64,000 nucleotides of DNA from Oscillospiraceae bacterium (GTDB taxonomy: Bacteria; Bacillota; Clostridia; Oscillospirales; Oscillospiraceae), in contig SVLJ01000008.1 of the NCBI GenBank assembly GCA_015067995.1, positions 40,193 through 104,192 on the forward strand, written 5' to 3'. Positions 59,126-64,000 of the stretch are shown one piece after another (the stretch's first letter is position 1; every line of letters begins with the position of its first letter). Position numbers and translations under genes: made by a program. The notes beneath the pieces are model-generated. The model made no database searches. It had not been told where the DNA came from and saw only the letters and a program-made list of their open reading frames with translations.

Positions 59126-60505
59126 GTGATCCAGACGATTCGCAAGGCATGGGGCATCCCCGAGCTGCGGAAGAAGATCATCTTTACACTCCTCATGCTG
59201 CTGATCTTCCGTATCGGCAACGCTATTACCGTTCCCTTTGTTAACGTGGATCTCCTGAAGGTATATCTGGAGAGCCAGAGCACGACCATCCTGGGCCTGT
59301 ACAATGTCATGTCCGGCGGTGCTTTCGCCCAGGCTACCCTGTTTGCTCTGGGCGTGCAGCCCTATATCAACAGCTCCATCATCATCCAGCTGCTGACCAT
59401 CGCCATCCCCGCTCTGGAGCGGCTGGCTAAGGAAGGCGGCGAGGAAGGCAAGAAGAAGATTCAGGCCATTACCCGCTATGCCACCGTGGCTATCGCTGTG
59501 CTGAGTGCTTTCGGCTACTACATGCTGATGAAGAACTCCGGCCTGCTGACTGCCAACGGCACCGGCATCTGGCCCGCACTGGTTATCATCGTCTCCTTCG
59601 TTGCAGGCTCCTCCTTCGTTATGTGGATGGGTGAGCAGATCAACGAGTTTGGTATTGGCAACGGCATATCCATGATCCTGTTCGCCGGTATCGTTTCCCG
59701 TGTTCCCACCGCTGTTTCCAACATGATTGCCAGCATGCAGACCTGGGCTGAGGTCCGTAAGGGCGCTGTTACTCTGGAGACGCTGACTGCTCAGGGCTAT
59801 ACCGCCCAGCAGGCACAGAATCTTCTGGACAGCGTTATGTCTCCCTGGGGTCTGGTTCTGATGCTCATCGGTGCACTGGCTCTGGTGGTGTTCATCGTCT
59901 TCATTCAGGACGCCGAGCGCCGCATCCCCGTGCAGTATGCCAAGCGTCAGGTTGGCCGCAGAATGTACGGCGGTCAGTCCAGCAACCTGCCCATGAAGGT
60001 CAACATGGCCGGCGTTCTGCCCGTGATCTTTGCTCAGAGCATCGTCTCTATCCCCGCAACGGTCATGGCTCTCACCGGTACCGGCACTCAGGAAGGTACT
60101 TTCAGCTATGCGCTGCGCAACTTCCTGGACAGTCGTTCTCTGGCCTACATGTTCCTGTATGCTCTGCTGATTATCGGCTTCAGCTATTTCTATTCCAGCA
60201 TCCAGTTTAACCCCGTCGAGATCGCCAACAACCTGAAGAAGCAGGGCGGCTTCATTCCGGGCTTCCGTCCCGGCAAGCCCACTGTGGACTTCATCAAGAA
60301 GGTGCTCAATAAGATCACCCTCTTCGGCGCCATCTATCTGGGTATCGTGGCTATCCTGCCCCTGCTGTTGGGCAAGATCGTCGGCAGCAACTCTATGTCC
60401 ATCGGCGGTACTTCCGTCATCATCGTGGTTGGTGTTGCTCTGGAGACCGTCAAGGCTCTGGATACGCAGATGCTGATGCGTCAGTACAAGGGTTTCCTGG
60501 AGTAA
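59126..60505 (+). CDS. secY: Protein translocase subunit SecY
   Basis: 459 residues from a GTG one base after the rplO stop; AGAGGTGAT lies inside rplO. Ten membrane helices; 'GVQPYINSSIIIQLLTIAIP' and 'QYAKRQVGRRMYGGQSSNLP' are SecY hallmarks. Forms the channel with SecE and SecG for protein export and membrane insertion. Position between rplO and adk is canonical. Confidence 0.98.
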   Translation: MIQTIRKAWGIPELRKKIIFTLLMLLIFRIGNAITVPFVNVDLLKVYLESQSTTILGLYNVMSGGAFAQATLFALGVQPYINSSIIIQLLTIAIPALERLAKEGGEEGKKKIQAITRYATVAIAVLSAFGYYMLMKNSGLLTANGTGIWPALVIIVSFVAGSSFVMWMGEQINEFGIGNGISMILFAGIVSRVPTAVSNMIASMQTWAEVRKGAVTLETLTAQGYTAQQAQNLLDSVMSPWGLVLMLIGALALVVFIVFIQDAERRIPVQYAKRQVGRRMYGGQSSNLPMKVNMAGVLPVIFAQSIVSIPATVMALTGTGTQEGTFSYALRNFLDSRSLAYMFLYALLIIGFSYFYSSIQFNPVEIANNLKKQGGFIPGFRPGKPTVDFIKKVLNKITLFGAIYLGIVAILPLLLGKIVGSNSMSIGGTSVIIVVGVALETVKALDTQMLMRQYKGFLE

Positions 60506-60523
60506 TCGAAAGAAGGAATTCTT

Positions 60524-61156
60524 TTGAAACTGATTCTCGTAGGCCCGCCTGGTGCCGGTAAAGGCACTCAGGCGGAACGCCTCAGCAAAACATTGAACAT
60601 TCCGACGATTTCCACCGGCAATATCCTGCGGGCAGCAATGAGAGATAAAACTCCTCTGGGCCTGGCCATTACCGAAGCCATGGATGCCGGACACCTGGTG
60701 TCCGACGAACTGGTGATCCGGATCGTGGAAGAGCGCGTCACCAAAGAGGACTGCGCCAACGGATATATTCTGGACGGCATGCCCCGCACGCTGCCCCAGG
60801 CGGAAGAGTTGGAACGAGCCGGATTTCACTTTGACGCCGTGCTTTTGATGCAGCTCTCCGACGAGGAGATTATGCAGCGGATGAGCGGACGCCGCGTATG
60901 CGAAAACTGTGGAGACAGCTATCATGTGACAGCTGTTCCGCCAAAGGTAGAAGGCGTGTGCGACGATTGCGGCGGAAAGCTGGTTCGGAGACCGGATGAT
61001 GACCCCGAGACGGTTAAAGAACGCCTCGAGATCTATCATAAGGAGACGGAGCCTATCATCAGCTTTTATGCTGAACGGGGTCTCCTGAAGCCTGTGGATT
61101 GTAAATCCGATGTGGAAGGTACTCTGCAGGCTATCCTCCATGCACTGGGAGTATAA
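60524..61156 (+). CDS. adk: Adenylate kinase (zinc-containing lid)
   Basis: 210 residues from a TTG at 60524 with AGAAGGA upstream; no ATG is near. P-loop 'GPPGAGKGTQAERLSKTL', AMP site 'ISTGNILRAAMRDKTPLG'. The lid holds four Cys ('RRVCENCGDSYHV', 'VCDDCGGKL'), the zinc form common in Gram-positives. It interconverts 2 ADP with ATP and AMP. map begins 2 nt after its stop. Confidence 0.97.
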   Translation: MKLILVGPPGAGKGTQAERLSKTLNIPTISTGNILRAAMRDKTPLGLAITEAMDAGHLVSDELVIRIVEERVTKEDCANGYILDGMPRTLPQAEELERAGFHFDAVLLMQLSDEEIMQRMSGRRVCENCGDSYHVTAVPPKVEGVCDDCGGKLVRRPDDDPETVKERLEIYHKETEPIISFYAERGLLKPVDCKSDVEGTLQAILHALGV

Positions 61157-61158
61157 CG

Positions 61159-61911
61159 ATGATTACATTGAAATCTCCGCACGAAATCGAATTGATGCGC
61201 CGAGCGGGAAAAATTACCGCGGCTGCCCGTGCCTTGGCAGGGGAAATGGTAAAGCCCGGCGTAACAACCCGCGAGATCGACAGGGCAGTGGAGCAGTTTA
61301 TCCGTAAAAATGGCGCAGTTCCGTCGTTCCTGAATTATCACGGATATCCCGGTTCCGCCTGTATCAGCGTCAATGATGAAGTGATCCACGGTATTCCGGG
61401 CAACCGGATGCTGAAGGAGGGCGACATCGTCAGCGTGGATGTGGGTGCCTGTATCGGTGGATTCCACGGTGACTGCGCAGCGACCTTTCCCTGCGGGGAA
61501 ATCTCCGACGAGGCTCAGAGACTGATCGATGTGACCAGAGAGAGCTTCTTCCGGGGCATCACCCGTGCAAAGGAAGGAAATCGAGTTTTTGACATCTCCG
61601 CCGCCGTCCAGGAGTATGTGGAGGCCAACGGCTTCACAGTGGTGCGTGAGTTTGTCGGTCACGGTATCGGCAGACAGCTCCACGAATCGCCGGAGGTTCC
61701 CAATTACGGGATGGCAGGCCGCGGTCCGCGGCTGCTGCGGGGAATGACCCTTGCAATTGAACCCATGGTGAATGCCGGTGCTGCCTCCATTCGGCAGCTG
61801 AGCGACGGCTGGACAGTGAAGACACTGGACGGTAAGCTTTCGGCTCACTATGAGAATACGGTTCTGATCACCGATGGTGAGCCTGAGATCCTGACGGCTC
61901 CTGCCATTTAA
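61159..61911 (+). CDS. map: Methionine aminopeptidase, type I
   Basis: 250 residues. Metal ligands are visible: Asp in 'VSVDVGACIGGFHGDCAATF', His in 'EFVGHGIGRQLHESPEVPNY', Glu in 'LAIEPMVNAG' and Glu in 'SAHYENTVLIT'. No SH3-type N-terminal extension. Removes the initiator Met of nascent proteins. Confidence 0.97.
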   Translation: MITLKSPHEIELMRRAGKITAAARALAGEMVKPGVTTREIDRAVEQFIRKNGAVPSFLNYHGYPGSACISVNDEVIHGIPGNRMLKEGDIVSVDVGACIGGFHGDCAATFPCGEISDEAQRLIDVTRESFFRGITRAKEGNRVFDISAAVQEYVEANGFTVVREFVGHGIGRQLHESPEVPNYGMAGRGPRLLRGMTLAIEPMVNAGAASIRQLSDGWTVKTLDGKLSAHYENTVLITDGEPEILTAPAI

Positions 61912-61921
61912 GAGGAAACGT

Positions 61922-62206
61922 ATGGATATTGCAAAAGCAGATATCGTTCAGTCGGATGCCGGCAGGGACAAAGGAAAGTTATTTTTTGTTCTGGATGTGG
62001 AGGATGAGTACCTCCTTCTGGCAGACGGCAAATCCAGAAAAGTGGAAGCTCCCAAGCGCAAGAAGTACAGACATGTGCGGTTTGTGTCCTCGGTTGAGAC
62101 GAGAGTTTCCGCAAAGATAACAGGCGAAGAAATAATCACCAACAGTGAACTTCGCAAAGCGCTCGCGGTATTCCGCGAGACAGATTATCCGATCCAGGAG
62201 GGATAA
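61922..62206 (+). CDS. KOW-domain RNA-binding protein (L14e-like)
   Basis: 94 residues. 'AKADIVQSDAGRDKGKLFFV' is a KOW motif, followed by 'ADGKSRKVEAPKRKKYRHVR', a basic patch similar to eukaryote-type L14e/L27e proteins. Clostridia often carry such a gene between map and infA. It probably binds rRNA or ribosome-associated RNA. 3 nt before infA. Confidence 0.9.
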   Translation: MDIAKADIVQSDAGRDKGKLFFVLDVEDEYLLLADGKSRKVEAPKRKKYRHVRFVSSVETRVSAKITGEEIITNSELRKALAVFRETDYPIQEG

Positions 62207-62209
62207 CGT

Positions 62210-62555
<346 letters not shown>

Positions 62556-62580
62556 GATGAAAGTGGAGGTGCTTTAAAGT

Positions 62581-62946
62581 ATGGCACGTATTGCCGGTAT
62601 TGACCTGCCGAAGGATAAGAGAATCGAGATCGGACTCACTTATATCTACGGTATTGGCAGAAAGAGCGCCCAGGACATCCTGGCGCAGACTGGTGTCAAC
62701 CCCGACACCCGCGTAAAGGATCTGACCGACGCAGATGAGCAGAAGCTGCGTGACGCCATCGAGGCCTACACCGTCGAAGGCGACCTGCGCCGTCAGACCG
62801 CTCTGGACATCAAGCGTCTGAGCGAAATCGGCTGCTATCGCGGCCTGCGTCACCGCAAGGGCCTGCCCGTTCGCGGCCAGCGCAGCAAGACCAATGCAAG
62901 AACCCGCAAGGGTCCCAAGAAGACCATTGCTAACAAGAAGAAGTAA
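62581..62946 (+). CDS. rpsM: 30S ribosomal protein S13
   Basis: 121 residues. '[20 protein letters not shown]' start and '[20 protein letters not shown]' are signatures. Confidence 0.98.
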   Translation: MARIAGIDLPKDKRIEIGLTYIYGIGRKSAQDILAQTGVNPDTRVKDLTDADEQKLRDAIEAYTVEGDLRRQTALDIKRLSEIGCYRGLRHRKGLPVRGQRSKTNARTRKGPKKTIANKKK

Positions 62947-62962
62947 GGAGGGAGATTGAAAA

Positions 62963-63364
62963 ATGGCTAAACAGGCATCCGGTAAGAAAGTTATCCGGCG
63001 TCGTCGTGAAAAGAAGCATATCGAGCGTGGCCAGGTCCACATTCGTTCTTCTTTCAACAACACCATGGTTACCGTGACCGATACTCAGGGTAACGCGATC
63101 TCCTGGGCTTCCTCCGGCGGACAGGGTTTCCGCGGCAGCAAGAAGTCCACTCCCTTCGCCGCTCAGACTGCCGCTGAAGTGGCAGCCCGTGCTGCTATGG
63201 AGCACGGCCTGAAGACCGTTGAGGTCTTCGTCAAGGGCCCCGGCCAGGGCCGTGAAGCTGCGATCCGCGCTCTGCAGGCTGTTGGTCTGGAAGTGACCAT
63301 GATCAAGGACGTCACTCCCATTCCTCACAACGGCTGCCGTCCCCCCAAGCGTCGTCGCGTCTAA
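62963..63364 (+). CDS. rpsK: 30S ribosomal protein S11
   Basis: 133 residues. '[20 protein letters not shown]' and the C-terminal '[17 protein letters not shown]' are diagnostic. Confidence 0.98.
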   Translation: MAKQASGKKVIRRRREKKHIERGQVHIRSSFNNTMVTVTDTQGNAISWASSGGQGFRGSKKSTPFAAQTAAEVAARAAMEHGLKTVEVFVKGPGQGREAAIRALQAVGLEVTMIKDVTPIPHNGCRPPKRRRV

Positions 63365-63387
63365 TCGAAAGAGGAGGTACAAGCAAT

Positions 63388-63990
63388 ATGGCAAAGAATA
63401 TGCAGCCGATTGCCAAGCGCTGCAAGGCTCTGGGTATCTCTCCCGCAGTGATGGGCTATGCGAACAAGGAAACTAATCGCAACCCCGGCGGCCAGATGAG
63501 AAAGAAGAAGAGCGAGTATGGCATTCAGCTGAACGAGAAGCAGAAGGTCAAGTTCATCTATGGCATTCTGGAAAAGCAGTTCCGTGAGTACTATGAGAAG
63601 GCAGCTGCTGCCCCCGGCAAGACCGGCGACAACCTGCTGATCACCGTTGAGCGTCGTCTGGACAACGTCGCTTATCGTATGGGCTTCGCCATGACCCGCC
63701 GTCAGGCTCGTCAGCTGGTGAACCACGCTCACTTCACCGTCAACGGTCAGAAGGTCAACATTCCTTCTTATCTGGTGAAGGCCGGCGATGTCATCGAAGT
63801 GGCTGAGAGCAGCCGCTCCTCTGAGATCTTCAAGCGCCTGCTGGGCCCGGATGCTCCCGTGTTCCTGCAGCCTGCTTGGCTGGAGCGTGACAAGAACGCT
63901 CTGAAGGGTACCGTAACTCGTCTTCCTGCCCGTGAGGATATCGATATCCCCATCGAGGAGCACCTCATCGTCGAGCTCTACTCTCGCTAA
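63388..63990 (+). CDS. rpsD: 30S ribosomal protein S4
   Basis: 200 residues. S4 domain '[20 protein letters not shown]' with the flanking rRNA-binding region. The first residues lack the usual Cys zinc site ('[18 protein letters not shown]' has one Cys), so this is the zinc-free form. The bases after the stop (CGGGAGGAT) look like the ribosome-binding site of the next gene, expected to be rpoA. Confidence 0.98.
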   Translation: MAKNMQPIAKRCKALGISPAVMGYANKETNRNPGGQMRKKKSEYGIQLNEKQKVKFIYGILEKQFREYYEKAAAAPGKTGDNLLITVERRLDNVAYRMGFAMTRRQARQLVNHAHFTVNGQKVNIPSYLVKAGDVIEVAESSRSSEIFKRLLGPDAPVFLQPAWLERDKNALKGTVTRLPAREDIDIPIEEHLIVELYSR

Positions 63991-64000
63991 TCGGGAGGAT

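Overview
The window looks like a piece of a Clostridia chromosome, most probably Oscillospirales/Oscillospiraceae. This rests on high GC, strong GGAGG ribosome-binding sites, a type-3 (archaeal-like) prolyl-tRNA synthetase, an EFR1-type flavodoxin/ferredoxin, a split transketolase, a ClpE-like chaperone, a glycosyltransferase-CsaB fusion and LPXTG pili. No rRNA, tRNA, IS element, prophage or CRISPR array was recognised. The assignment is inferred from gene content, not from a database search.

Layout. (1) 1-6.9 kb: a sortase-assembled pilus locus with a 5'-truncated adhesin (LPETG), a major pilin (LPETG), a class C sortase, a Cna_B-repeat wall protein (IPQTG) and a second sortase, ended by a strong hairpin. 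(2) 7-10.5 kb: a small Cys protein and a glycosyltransferase-pyruvyltransferase fusion on the minus strand, divergent from a DUF4330 protein with an internal duplication. (3) 10.6-12.5 kb: split transketolase. (4) 12.5-17.3 kb: a LysR regulator divergent from a D-aminoacylase-type amidohydrolase, then a minus-strand operon (small membrane protein, KPVIYLYP protein, nitrilase-family amidase). (5) 17.4-26.7 kb: YgiQ radical SAM, Smr, an amino-acid permease, Nudix, DUF523, NhaC antiporter, BirA and paired half-size chromate transporters. (6) 26.7-33.5 kb: uridine kinase, a zinc-ribbon/BIG2 membrane protein, ABC exporter, YlmH, DUF896, XpaC and an RlmI-like methyltransferase. (7) 33.6-39.1 kb: EcfA1-EcfA2-EcfT, TruA, DUF5711 and CvpA. 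(8) 39.2-47.7 kb: ClpE-like, a small Cys protein, EFR1, YmdB, YbaK, an SbcD-like phosphoesterase, asparaginase and ProS. (9) 47.7-49.0 kb: a small AT-rich XRE module and a membrane protein. (10) 49.1-64 kb: the S10-spc-alpha ribosomal superoperon from rpsJ to rpsD with secY, adk, map, a KOW gene, infA and rpmJ; the next gene, expected to be rpoA, lies beyond the edge.

How the parts work together. The pilus genes encode subunits and the transpeptidases that join and anchor them. The minus-strand fusion probably makes or pyruvylates a wall polymer. The Ecf genes form the shared energising module for vitamin uptake. ProS appears to be the editing-domain-free type, and the nearby YbaK-family deacylase could supply editing in trans. 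The ribosomal genes are packed with gaps of about 0-25 nt except for three spacers (before rpsJ, between rpsJ and rplC, and between rpsN and rpsH). These spacers carry nested inverted repeats and terminator-like hairpins and are the best candidates here for undescribed regulatory RNAs. The second most unusual object is a 15-bp tandem array that writes a pentapeptide-like repeat into a CvpA-family membrane protein.
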